Of a stretch of 64,000 nucleotides of DNA, positions 34,829 through 46,488 are shown in pieces; position 1 is the stretch's first letter, and every line of letters begins with the position of its first letter. Below the pieces are notes generated by a model that was not told the DNA's origin, made no database searches, and was given only the letters and a program-made list of their open reading frames with translations. The DNA comes from Clarkia xantiana subsp. parviflora (lineage: Eukaryota > Streptophyta > Magnoliopsida > Myrtales > Onagraceae): positions 2,276,763 through 2,340,762 of the forward strand of contig JAPTYO010000007.1 in the NCBI GenBank assembly GCA_036873135.1, given 5' to 3'. A program made the translations under genes and the position numbers.

Positions 34829-35633
34829 TGTCGGTCACCCCCTATATGGTCTGGAAAATGCGCCTTGGCGTTTAGAACTTTAGATTGTGTTACAACTTGG
34901 AAATTAACTAACCTATAAGGCTATATATATATATATCATAGAATGAATGATAATATATTTACCATTCATGTAATGAACACATATATCGTTGGAACTTGAT
35001 CTCCTTAGGTGAACTTGTGCTCGATCACGGCGCACCTAAACTTGCACAAAAAGATAAGTTGAGACTGGCCTTGACAATTCCGCTTCGAATCTTATATCAG
35101 TCACTAACAAAGAAATAACCATAACTTGATTGTAAAAGTGATTAAATAAGAGAGTAACCTATGCATATGCACCAATATTTATGACATCGAACTAGCTCAT
35201 ATACCCTAAATCAGCCCATTGGTAGCTTCAAACCGGCTCATTAAGGTTATTAAATCATTGATTTTACATGTGATTAAGATTAATCTTACTCAATTAATAT
35301 GACTAACTACGATTAGCGGGGATTATTTGTTAATGATGCATTGGCGGGTCGATTGGAATGACTGCCCCGAGTCCAGCCTTAGGGATAGGCTAAGGTTGCA
35401 ATCTGAGGGGTGATACGATAATTGGAGTAATATAGTAACGACGTTATGGTGATGGAGTTTGTAGCTGATCCATCTGAAAAAAAAATAAATAAAATAAAAT
35501 AAAATCTTAGGTGATTGGATATCTGGTATCTTAGACTTTTTTTTTTTTTTTTTAATTTTAAATATTGTCACGATTGATATAAATTTACGGAGAGGTCCCT
35601 TTGATGAAGCCGCATGCATTTCTCATGTTAAAT

Positions 35634-35652
35634 GGATGCACCCTTCTTGGCC

Positions 35653-35683
<31 letters not shown>

Positions 35684-35692
35684 GCACCCTTC
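35634..35692. mobile_element. Ultra-short TTGGCC-poly(A) insertion with 13-bp target duplication
   Basis: GGATGCACCCTTC occurs perfectly at 35634-35646 and 35680-35692. Between lie only TTGGCC and 27 adenines. This is the signature of target-primed retroposition (duplication plus poly(A)) with essentially no body. Confidence 0.75.
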
Positions 35693-36430
35693 ATGATATT
35701 TTTAGACAAATACTCACCACATATAGCGATGTATATTTATATTTGTATGTATATTCTTCAGCGTCATCATGTGTGCATTTTTTTTAATTGTTCATATTGA
35801 AGATAACAAGATTGCTCATGGGTTAGATCATTTGTAATATATATTTTTATCTTATGTGAAAAAAAAAAATTGAGGACCAAAAGCTCGTGCTAAATTACGT
35901 GAAATTTTAAATGAAACACTAAATATCTGTTATAAAATTTTAAGATAATACCTGAATGTGTGTTTATAAATTATATCTGCGTGTTTTATCATTACTAAAT
36001 AAACTTTCAAAAGATCACTTGACCAGTCGTAAAGTAAATATGTGGTTTAATCTTCTTATTATATCCTTTTAACAAATTAGAGCTTGTGTTGTCCATCTGC
36101 GTCCTTTTTTCTCTCGGTGGTGTCTTCTTCATCTTTATGTTAAATCTCGTATGTCTTCAACCACGTGCAAGTGTCCGGGGGCTCTACACTGATATATAAT
36201 GACAAGAAAGCCAAAGGTGAACGGTAATCAATTTGTTGGTCGGTCAACGGTGATCAATTTGTTGAGCTTGACATTCTAATTAGTATCCATCAAACATCTC
36301 TCCTCTAAATTTCTATGTGAGAATCATCTCTATGACTTGCTCTTCAAGCTATAGTTTTGTTACCCGCGAACTATTTCTGGTAGGCCTTTATTTACACCTA
36401 CGAAGGTGTAACATATTGGAAAATATGAAT

Positions 36431-37124
36431 TTGATTATGATAGATATGTTTTAAAATGGTGAATCATCGCATTGTACGGATTGATGGGTATACGTCCGAT
36501 TTAGGTTTGTTTTATATTATTCGGACTTCGTATACATGTCAAACTCACTAAACGGTTTCGAATTATTCACCCGCGAGCACTAAAAGGTCCGAGGCACGCG
36601 CGTACACGCCTCGGAATTAAGCCGCGCCGGATTGTGTGACAGTCCGACCCTTCGGATTTTCCCGTTACCCCGGACCTCACGGGATCCGCGCGATACCCCG
36701 TGACGGTCCGGAATCCTCATATTATTGACATGTAAAACCCCTACGCAAACACTGCACATGTAAACTCTCCCAATGTCAGCTTTACTCCCGTCTACGCTCG
36801 GTTCATACTTTGCATTGAACCGACGTCGGACCGTTCAAAACCCGGTTTGATTCCAAGGTTTCCTATAAATAGGGGTCTTGATCATTCATTTCAAACTAAG
36901 TTGACAGCGGAAGTTCTGCTCTCTCTCTCTACTTTCTCTCTCTAAAATACCTAATTTAAGCTTCGGAGAGGGTTCATCGTACTCCACCCCCTACGTGGTG
37001 TGCGATACAGCCCCTCTTGCAGGTATACGGAGACGCACGAGTTCGGCACGTGCGAAGACCCGAATAGGAGCAACCCGAGGCATTATTCCGACGTCACTGC
37101 TAGGATCCGACACCCCGGATCAAC
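36431..37124 (+). mobile_element. Probable solo LTR of a retrotransposon
   Basis: A 0.7-kb GC-richer island in AT-rich DNA. It begins TTGATTATGA and ends CCGGATCAAC, short inverted ends of LTR type. ATGAAT occurs immediately on both sides (36425-36430, 37125-37130) as a candidate target duplication. It contains a promoter-like CTATAAATAGGGG (36864-36876) followed by a CT-rich leader (about 36920-36950), as in the U3-R-U5 order. No primer-binding site or coding sequence follows, so it is best read as a solo LTR. Confidence 0.6.
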
Positions 37125-37762
37125 ATGAATATTTTGAAAAAGTTTGAAGTTGGCTTATGGGTGACCTAAAGTTTATGCCCGGATTCAGTCCACAACTTAC
37201 TATAATGAAGGAATCATTCCTTAAACAAAACATTTAACAACTGAAAGACCCACATCACACAACCGGGTCTAGAAAACTATAATGGATCAGAACAAACACA
37301 AGTGTAGAATGAATAACACGTCAGCAGCCCAAATTGCATAGAATTGAATATGAATGACACATATTTGTAAAATATTTTTTTGTTCTTGAAGTCAATGGAT
37401 GCAAAGTTTCTCCGAGCATGGAAATGGAAGGGATGCCACTAGTACAGTAAATACTACCTTCTCTTAAATAATTTGATATTTTAATTGAATGATTTAAGTC
37501 AGCTATATATATATTATATCTTGAGGAGTATATACCAACCAACCCTGAAGAAAACAACCAATTCATCTGCTGCAGCCTGCATCATCATTATATATTTTTT
37601 AAAAGAGAGATTATAGGAGAGATATGTTGAGCTCACGATCAGGAAACATGTCTTATTACCAAGACTAGTAGCACGGAGTAATTAAGTTATAATTAAGGAT
37701 ATATGATTGATTTCTGTTCACAGCCTCCTTTAGTCTGTGCCAATATTAAAGTTGAGAAAACC

Positions 37763-40594
37763 ATGTCAGGATCATCATCGGTGGCGGTCGCCGCAGCATC
37801 TCCGGCAGCACCTTCAGCTAATTCTGGCTACTTTCCCAAGTGCTTACAAGTAAGTGGACCCACCGATCATCCTATTCGGACGCGCCATGAACCCATCTAC
37901 TCTTCTTTACGCAAGGTATATATAATTAGCTTTACATATACATGTCTGCTTCAAATTAAATGATAGTAGATGCTAACCCCATGTATCGTCGAGTAATAAC
38001 CGAAATGAAAAACAAAAACCTTCAAATTACAATTTGCTATGTTCATACTAATTAAGGTTAATAACCAATTCGTCACCTAAATGTTGATGCGATTACAAAA
38101 CGCTACTCCAAATCTTTTAGCAACGGGCCTTAAACCGGTAATCTTTATTGACGATTGTGTTTGTCGCTGAGACGCTGAGACTTATATCGATAAAAACATG
38201 TTTTATTGACAAAAAAAAAAGGTTTATGGATGTAAACCATATTTTTCTGACAGTGACCTGCATTTCCAATTTCCGAACGAATTATTTTACGATTTTCGTT
38301 AAATTGGATATAAATGAAATAAGTGTTGGTTAAGCGAGGTCTTTTATGTGTATTCAAGATGGATTCGCTAATAAATTGAAAAGATTGCAGAAAATACTTT
38401 CACAATTAAAAAAACACCGTTAGAATTGGGTGGACGTAATTGAGCATCCAGTTAAAGGTATTTTGCGGCAATCCTTTGAATTTATTACATAATCTGTCTT
38501 GGGTACACATAAAAAATCCCTACGTGACCAGAACATGTTCATTTTATGTCCATATTGACGGAAATTGTAACACAATTTGCTCCGAAATTGAAAGTTCACA
38601 TAGCCAAGATTAAAACTTGGATAAAGATTTGTAATCGGATAAAAAAATTGGCAGCGATTTGATTAATAACCCATCAACTTAATTAATTATATACTACCTG
38701 TGTGGTGCATGAATGCAGGCAGCAGCAGAGTTTGTGGGAACCTTCGTGATTGTATTTGCAGCTATATCAGGGCCTATTGTAAACCGAAGGTACACCGGAG
38801 CCGAAACACTCTTCAGTGACGCTGCATGTGCAGGGCTAGCGGTGATGATCATTGTCTCATCGCTGGGGCATATCTGTGGAGCTCACTTGAACCCAGCAGT
38901 AACCCTTGCATTCGCTGCAACTCGACACTTCCCATGGATCCAGGTCCCGCCCTATATCGTTGCACAGGTCTCGGGTTCCCTTTGCGCGTCGTTCGCGATC
39001 AAAGGGATCTTCCATCCAATCATGTCAAATGGTGTCACTATTCCTTCTATTGGTTTCGGTCAGGCTTTTGCGCTTGAGGCCATCATCAGTTTCACCCTAA
39101 TGCTCGTCATTGTATCCGTCGCAACCGATACCCGCGCAGTACGTTAATACTTCATTCATTAGCTTCATATCGAGAAATTGTTCGTATCCACCACATGTCA
39201 TACATATGGTGGACCTTCGACCAATAAAATTAAAACAAGTGGCGAAAAGTAACAGTTAAACTGACACTTGTTTTAATTTTATTGGTCGAGGTCCACCCCC
39301 TGTTATACAGGTGGTGGATGCGAGGTACTGAAGAATTTCTCCTTCATATCATGTCGACTTGACTCGACTTCAATTAATTATGTGCTCATACTGCATGCAT
39401 GCGCGCAGGTAGGAGAAATGGCAGCTATAGCAATTGGAGGAGTGGTGATGCTCAACATTCTTATTGCAGGGTACGTATATGGATGGCAATTATCATGCAT
39501 ATCCCCACTTATCATGCACTCCAAAAAAGTGTAATATACATAATTTTATTCCAAGGATTCAAAATAATGTAATTTTTTTATTAAACTATTACCGACAACC
39601 ACCTCCGTATTGGACAGCTCCGATTGGGTGCTCTCCGACCCTAATTGGAGCCATATGGGATCCATCAGAGCCCTCTGTAGCTCCGGCCAGAGGTCTCAAT
39701 CAGAGCTCTGATCTGAGCTACGAAGGGCTCTGATTGGAACCTTTTGCCGGAGCCAAAGAGAGCTCTGATGGAGCACTATGTGGCTCCGATTAGGGCTGGA
39801 GAGCTTCTAATCGGAGCTCTTCGGCTCCAGAGATGGTTATCGGCGACTTCCCAGTGAGTTTCATGATCGTCGACAACCATTGTGGCCGCCCAAAGTTAGA
39901 CAGTGGACGGTCGGAGTTGTCGTGGTGACTGATTGGAGTAGTGTGGTGCGTTTGATCACATTTTATGTGCGCTTGATTTTAATTAAATTATGATATCCAT
40001 ATTCATGTGGATTAACCTGTATTTAACTTATGTCTATTTGGATATTTTTAAAATATTCATTTTAGTCTCACGAATATGCTAGAGAGTGCAATCTGCTAGT
40101 TGATTTTTTTTTTTTTTTTTTTTCAATAATTATCGGTCAGACTTTCCATATCATGCAGTTTGCTAGTTTTGTCAGCTCTCCATTTATATAAAAGAAATGG
40201 AGATTTTAGCTTAGACAAACACACTGCTGCAGCTAGCTTATAAAAAGTACATTCATTACATGAACCTCTGTATGTTAACTTTGTATATGAATGTAAGTGC
40301 AGGCCCTCAACAGGCGCTTCAATGAACCCAGCAAGAACATTAGGGCCGGCCTTAGCTGCTGGAAACTTCAAAGGCATATGGATATACATGGTAGCGCCAC
40401 CATTAGGGGCTGTAGCTGGCGCGTGTGCTTACAGAGTTTTGAAGATTGATGACGACAAGGATAATGGGTCCCAGCCACCTTGCGATTTGAGGTGCTTCGG
40501 CAATTCGGACGATGTGTGTGTGTGGAAGGGGTATACGGTTGCCATTCGCAATTGCAACATACCAGCTGATCATGATATTAATACATCATCTTGA
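37763..40594 (+). CDS. NIP: NIP-subgroup-II aquaporin (NIP5;1/NIP6;1-like boric-acid-type channel)
   Basis: Four exons, 37763-37915, 38719-39138, 39409-39470 and 40303-40594, encode 308 residues; an in-frame ATG at 37703 would add 20. Both pore loops are [14 protein letters not shown] (Asn109) and [11 protein letters not shown] (Asn220). By alignment the selectivity filter is Ala89-Ile198-Ala217-Arg223, as in NIP6;1. The body wording ([33 protein letters not shown]) is close to NIP5;1/NIP6;1. Those remembered proteins have NPS/NPV and NPA/NPV, so NPA/NPA is a difference. Family knowledge: plasma-membrane channels for boric acid, glycerol and urea. The C-terminal tail is longer than usual, with four cysteines (CDLRCFG, CVWKG, RNCN) and no RRSFRR-type end. 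Intron 3 holds a CTCCGAT-rich block. Confidence 0.92.
39590..39960. repeat. CTCCGAT/GGAGCC-rich block in NIP intron 3
   Basis: Within an AT-rich intron, about 370 bases are dominated by variations of GGAGCTCTGATCGGAGCC on both strands. A similar GAGCTCCGATCGGAG patch lies inside the element at 87-769 (about 446-465). It is probably part of an old transposon, but no terminal repeats were found. Confidence 0.5.
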
Positions 40595-41862
40595 TCCACA
40601 TCGTCTATAATTAATTTCTTGTGTCATAGCAATGGTTACTTAATCTTGTCCTCCAAGTCTAAAGACCTTCGTGTTGAACTCAGCCGTCACAACTATTTAT
40701 TTGCCATTGTTGTACTTTCAATCTATTTGATTAGTTTACGTTTAATTACTAACACGGTATCAGAGCGCACGGGTCAATCCACGCTGACGCCGTTTTAAAT
40801 GGAAAAAAAATGTTACCTTCTTTAAATAGACTTTGAAGTCAATTATGTTATTAAAGGCCCAATTGAGGTCGGCCGATGGCCCATAATGTTTAGACCCAAT
40901 TGAGGTCGGCCGAAGTGGCCGGGAGGATGTTGATATAGAATAAGAGTGTAGCTGATATCTTCACTACAAGTTCGGACTTATAAGACAGTTGGTTAAGGCG
41001 CACATCTTATTATCAACAGAATCTAATTCCGACTATATTGAGATACTTTTCATCTATCGACTTAAATTGTACAATCATAACATGAGATTGCCCACGAATC
41101 ATAAAAATCTAGACGGGATCGTCGAGAATACGAACATTAGAGGAAGATGAAGATGCTATTGACAAGGAGTTTCGATCTTAATCCCCTAAATTTTTGTGTG
41201 CTCAATTTATTTTACTCCGAGCTACCATTATTTATCAAAAATGGTGTAAAAGTTATTTCTTTGTATTCCCATTATTTTTAATAACATGATCAATTCAATG
41301 TGTTTGATGGATTTATGAAAGCATATTCTAATAGTTGGTGGAAATAGACAATCAAGAATCTGATTATCGAGCATAGAACGTCAAAGTTAGGTTTTAACTT
41401 GAACTCGAAAAGATAAAACGTCCTAAAGATAAAGAAAACGCAATGATGATCTTCTTACATCAAGCAGCAACTATTGACAAAAGCTAAAATTCTTGCGATC
41501 ATTTGTTGTGTTTTGTTTGTTTGTTTTTTTTTCCGCATATCCATTTTATGTTATGCAATTCCATAATTCCATTCGTAACACTTTGTTTCATTTTATATGT
41601 AGCACTGTGGGCGGGTCATATACGGATATACCCATAACTCGGACTCGAGCTCGGCCCACTCGTTTTTCCTTAAACGCCCAAGTAGCCGGTAGGGATGTGC
41701 ATACAACCAGTCCGGTTCGGAGTTGACCCGAATTACAAACCCCCGAAACTGACCCGTAAACAACATCACCAGAAGCGAAGATCGTTTCATCTTGCACGGC
41801 GGAAGGAAAGTTGCAGCTCAACCTGAGCGTATTTGATTGAGAGAGAGAGAGACGGGAAAATA
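40595..41862. other. Spacer between NIP and CIR1-like genes, with a TRIM-like relic
   Basis: The NIP 3' region is followed by a short LTR-retrotransposon relic (about 40750-41010) and AT-rich sequence. The last 250 bases precede the CIR1-like start and contain a (GA)n run at 41840-41851. No gene was seen. Confidence 0.5.
40750..41010 (+). mobile_element. Relic of a short LTR retrotransposon (TRIM-like)
   Basis: ACTAACACGGTATCAGAGC at 40748-40766 looks like an LTR end (ACA) followed by a primer-binding site for initiator Met-tRNA (GGTATCAGAGC). About 160 bp on, a purine-rich GGGAGGA is followed by TGTTGATATAGAATAAGAGT (from 40928), the usual start of a 3' LTR. There is no coding sequence between them. 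The interior repeats CCCAATTGAGGTCGGCCGA twice. The outer LTR parts are eroded. Confidence 0.5.
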
Positions 41863-44800
41863 ATGGAGGGAGAAGAAGAAGGTGGATTACGGCTGAGCAA
41901 GAGATTCTCCGACAAGGGAGAAAACGGTGAGGTCGATTACAAAACCAAGTCCGGTACTGCGTGGAGCCATTCCTTCCTCAATCAGAAGCCATGGCACCCC
42001 CTCTCTTACCCCAATCAGCGCCGCAAGTGGATTGCTGAGCAGATTCACGCCCAACATGACCGCCGCGCTGAAGAAATTGCTCGCGAGGTTTGTTCACCTC
42101 CTTTTCCCTCTCGCCTGCCGAATCTTTGAGGATCAAGTTGATCAAGTTGTTGTTTCTCTGCTGTGCATTTTGCAGTATGCTCAGGAGCAGGAGTTTTTTC
42201 GCCAAGCTGCTCTCATCTCCAAGAAAGAGAAGGAGAAGGTACTTCTGTTATATCCACTCTTATGCTCGCCGGATTTGTCTGTTTGATCTATTGAACTCTC
42301 CAATTGAAGGAACAGCAGCTTGATTAAATGACTTGTCTTTTTTACTTTAGAGGAGAGGTTGCCAGTTAACTAACTTCAGTACATCAAGTGGATTTCGAAA
42401 CAACTCAGTTCAAGAGCTCTATGATATACTTCTTTGAGAATTTAAGTAAATACAATTTGTTATCTCCCTCATCCTTCTGGGACTGATAATTATTCGGTAT
42501 TCAATAAATTTTTAAACTTCTCTGACCAATCAACTTAATAGGAGGATCTTTTGCGATTCCCCCCCTCCCCCCTTTGAAAGTAGGAAAAAGAAGATAACAT
42601 TATGCAACCTGCTACTTTGCTTTTCAGTAGCTAGTTTCATCCATTTACACTATAGTGTCTCTTTCTCATGTAGATCGAAATGATGAAAGCTGTGAGCTTC
42701 ATGTATGTCCGTCCACCTGGCTTTAATCCTGAAAGTGCAAAGGCAGCTGAAATTGCGGATGAGAGGAAAAAGGAGGATCAGAGTAATCCGCCACTAGCAG
42801 TTACTGAGGAGGCATCCAGTTCAATGTAATGTTATCTTTATACTCCTATCTTGTGTTTTCCTGGAGCTCATTCACTTCCCAACATTCACTTCTTTCTTAT
42901 GCATTATTCCAGGGCACCAGATTCTCTGTGTGATCAACCTGCCGAAGTAAAGAAGAAGCGGAGGCCAAAAGATATTTATGGGCGTCCTTTGCCAACTGAA
43001 GAAGAGTTTGATGTTCTCAAGAATGCACCAAGGTATAACACTTGTCCTTTGTTTGGGTACATTTTATCACAGGAAAGTTAAGGAACGAATGGGGAGAAGG
43101 GTGAAGGAATAATTTTCCTGTCCTTTGTTTGGATAGGACACCTAAACAGAAAGAAAGAGGAATGCATTTTCTTTGTTTCGATAAATAATTAGAGGAAACG
43201 GAAAGAGACTTGGTATTTAAACCAGGTGTCCTATGATAACAATTAAAATGTGTAGTATACTGTGTAAAGTAATTTCACTATTACCATGCCTTCCTTTCCC
43301 TCCTCTTTAAGCGGTCTATCCAAATGAAAGGAGAAATTGTATGTATTATCCTGGAGATGATCTGCTTTTCCCTCCTACCATATAAAGGTTAGAGTTGGTT
43401 TTGATGCATTCTTTTATGGCAGACACTGAATTGTTGATTAATCTTCTTAGTGACTATAGCTTCTTGGACTCAGTGATCTCAACTATAATACCACTTGTCT
43501 AGGCACATATGTTTCAGAACAAGGATGTCATTGTCGTCTTCCTTTCCCTTCCCAAGATCAGGATAGAATTTGTGCTGTTGCATGAATTCCCGATTTTCCT
43601 CGATCAGATCCCAAGCTTCCTTCTTTATTTGATAGTTGCGACAATATAAGAGAATTTTAATGTATATATTTTATCAACATTGCGGAATTTATATATAAGT
43701 GCCTTCTGGTAGTATATATTCTTCAAAATTGTATCTAGAAACATCCCTTAATCTTTACTCAGTGGCGCTACATTCCCAATTCTTTTGCCTATTTTATTTT
43801 TCATTTGATTTCAACAGGAATACTGATACATTGATTAGTTTTTTGTTAGTAAGCTGTTTTGGTTCTGGTTGATATCTTATAATATCATTTCAGTCAGCTC
43901 ATGTTTGTATTATGTCCATACCAGGCTAGATACTGGTGTCGCTGCACGTTCAAAGCCCTTTGCTGTGGAGGTGCGTAATGTCAAATGTGTTAGATGTGGC
44001 ACCTTCGGTCACCAAAGTGGTGATCGTGAATGTCCACTGAAGGATGTGATAATGCCTAATGAGGAGAATCGTTTAAAAAGGGATGATCCTTTGACAGCAA
44101 TAATGGCCCATACAGATGCTTCTGAGGTCAGTATTATTCTGTTCCACAGATTGAACATCAATCTCTTTCCATATACCGTGTAAAGAAAGGCCTTCTTAAT
44201 TTGAAACCTGACCAGTGCTATCAAGTTCTTCCCAGCTCTTTTCCTTGTTTCGTGATTTCAATTGATCTGACTATTTGGGGGATCATAGTTACTTATGACT
44301 TTGTAGAATGTTCCTAGGACATCAATAAACATATCCAAGTAGGACTGGACTTGTTTTCAAGTGTTTAAAGCACAATAGGGGTTGGATGGAACTCGCGTTG
44401 CAGCCAGAAAGGTTGTAATAAGTTGAGTGTGATTCTGCTGGGCTAGGTTTTTTCTATCTACTCATGTGCTGTAGCTTGCTGATAAAGGGACCTCCACTCT
44501 CCTTCAGTGATGTTCCATTTTGCCGAAGTGAACTTATTGCTATGCTTCATTCTCTCCTGGACCGAATTATTTCCCTGTATAAACTTTTGGTTTCATAAAC
44601 AAGTTTGGTTCTTAGAAGTGCTGGCACAGAAAATTTATTGGTACGTTAGGATGCGTCCTGATTAGAAAAAAATGATATGACTAAACCACTCGGGCTTATG
44701 CTACAGTGTGATTAGGCTACAGTGCTTCCAAGTTCCACCCATTAGAAAAATACATGAATGCACTGTTTAGTTCAAAATAACCCTTCTGTTATGAGATGTA

Positions 44801-46488
44801 TATGGATTTGAAGAGTGGTTTTGTTACTCCCCCTTAGGCGATAATCGATATGCCATACTAGTCCAACCCCAGGTCCCCAACATGGCCTTGGGTACTGAGT
44901 TGTGTGCAACAAGTCCAAACTCCAAATAAAACAACTCTTGAGCAACAGCCATTGGGTCAGATGTGGGGAAACAGTTATTTCATAAGCAAAAAGCAGGTCG
45001 TCTTTACACGGTATTGTTGCACTACTGTAAGGCCATCTCCAACCAAACACTTGTCTCGAACTGAAAGGTGTCAAAACCCAGTCTCACGTAATAACAATAA
45101 TTCAATAAATTAATGTATTATTATTACATAATTATACTAAAAAAATATGAAATATAATAATTTACAAAAAGTGTCACTCCCTCCTCCTCTTCTCCAAGCG
45201 GAAGCCAGGGGAGTTACCCAGTCAACCCCCTCACGACCACAACCCTTTCCCCTCCCCCTCCTCCATCTAATGGTTGTCGATGCCCTAATATGAAGGAAAT
45301 TGATTCTTTATATGTTTATGTAATTCTTATTCTAACTTGGTAAACCAATATAGGTGAAAATTTTCATTCTTTGTCTCATTGGTTTTTGATGAAACCAGAT
45401 AGCCGTATAGAAAAGTCAGAGTTAAAATTACTGCAGCTAGTATAGCTAGACTTCTTCATTCACTTTTTCTCATTGCATTTATAGTTTTGAAATTCACGCG
45501 TTTCTTTGAATAGGGCTTAAGTTTGTCCTTGTTTACAGCCGCTTAAGTGGGAGTTGAAACAGAGACCTGGAATGAGTCCTCCCCGTGGAGGATTTAACCC
45601 AGATGATCCCAATCAGCAAATAGTTGCTGATGAGATATTTGATGAGTATGGAGGTAAGTCTATCCATTGATACCTATTTGTTTTATCGTGTTAGTGATCC
45701 TTATAATAAGTAGAAATATTATATTTGATCTACCTGTAGGTTTTCTTGGAGGAGAAATTGTGCCGGATCTTCTGTCCAATTTAATAGCAGGTAGCAAGAG
45801 GAAAGAAAAGAAGCACAAGAAGAAAGATAAGAAGCACAAGAAGAAGCAGAGAAACTCTGACTCCACTTCATCCGATGAGGCAGACGTTGGGAGGCAACGA
45901 CCTAAGAGAAAAGAAAAGAAGCGCAAGAAGAACCAGAGTGACACTGAATCAGCTTCATGTGATGAGTTAGAATTTGAGAGGAGACGTTCCAAGAGTAAGA
46001 AGAAGCAACACCATGGCTATGATTCTGCTTCATCTGATGAGTCAGATTCTGAGAGGAGACTGCCTAAGAGGAAAAAAGACGAGCCTAAAAACAAGCAAAA
46101 CGACTCTGAGTCTACTTCATCTGATGATCTTGACTCCAAGGGGAGGTATAGGAAGCGAATAAGGAGTAGAGAGAGGTGGCGTTGTGCATCTGAAGGTCCT
46201 CCTTCTGATAGTGATAGGCGACGAAGAGCTCAGAAAGACGATAAACGGCGTTCAGCTGATAAGCACTACTATCATAAAATGAATAAGACTGACATAAAAA
46301 GGCGTTCTTATCCAAGTGCATCTGAGGATGATGCTGATAGGCAGCAAAGCAGATATGAAAGGAGCAGGAAGGAGGAGAAGCACTCTTATCATGATCGACC
46401 GTCTGCATCTGAAGATTCTGAGCCTGATAACAGTCGTCATCATACAAGTAGTAAAAGCTATAGACACCGGCGTCATCGGGATAGGTGA
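41863..46488 (+). CDS. CIR1: CIR1-like protein (CBF1-interacting co-repressor family), zinc knuckle and K/R/S-rich tail
   Basis: Seven exons, 41863-42087, 42176-42238, 42674-42825, 42913-43032, 43925-44126, 45539-45653 and 45740-46488, encode 541 residues. The CIR N-terminal domain is clear (FLNQKPWHPLSYPNQRRKW, then IAEQIHAQHDRRAEEIAREY). FMYVRPPGF and KPFAVEVRNVKCVRC follow. The zinc knuckle is Cys208, Cys211, His216, Cys223. The last exon encodes a long Lys/Arg/Ser/Glu-rich tail in which a unit of about 30 residues (KRKEKKRKKNQSDTESASCD-like) is repeated five times, as in SR-related spliceosomal proteins. Family knowledge: human CIR1 links RBPJ to histone deacetylases and is also found in spliceosome preparations; the plant homologue is presumably nuclear. 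Intron 5 (1.4 kb) carries a MITE. Confidence 0.92.
45031..45285. mobile_element. Tourist/Harbinger-type MITE in CIR1-like intron 5
   Basis: The left end GGCCATCTCCAACCA and the inverse right end TGGTTGTCGATGCCC match at 12 of 15 positions. They are flanked by TAA on both sides (45028-45030, 45286-45288), the 3-bp TWA duplication typical of PIF/Harbinger. It is 255 bp long and non-coding. Confidence 0.7.

Larger units (their letters stand above)
32088..37762. other. Gene-free region with repeats and a probable solo LTR
   Basis: No coding exon was recognised. Contents seen: a dispersed 80-95-bp direct repeat (about 32952-33046 and 34734-34828); a less AT-rich stretch at 33450-33960 with a local duplication of GGAGAATTGTCTAACAAGGA; a poly(A) insertion with perfect target duplication (35634-35692); and a GC-richer probable solo LTR (about 36431-37124). 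The last 200 bases belong to the NIP leader, with a short upstream open frame (37625-37669) and an in-frame upstream ATG at 37703. Confidence 0.5.

Noticed and set aside
40985..41040. tRNA-like string AGTTGGTTAAGGCGCACATC
   Set aside because: It resembles a tRNA A-box region, but no B-box or cloverleaf follows, so no tRNA gene or SINE is called.
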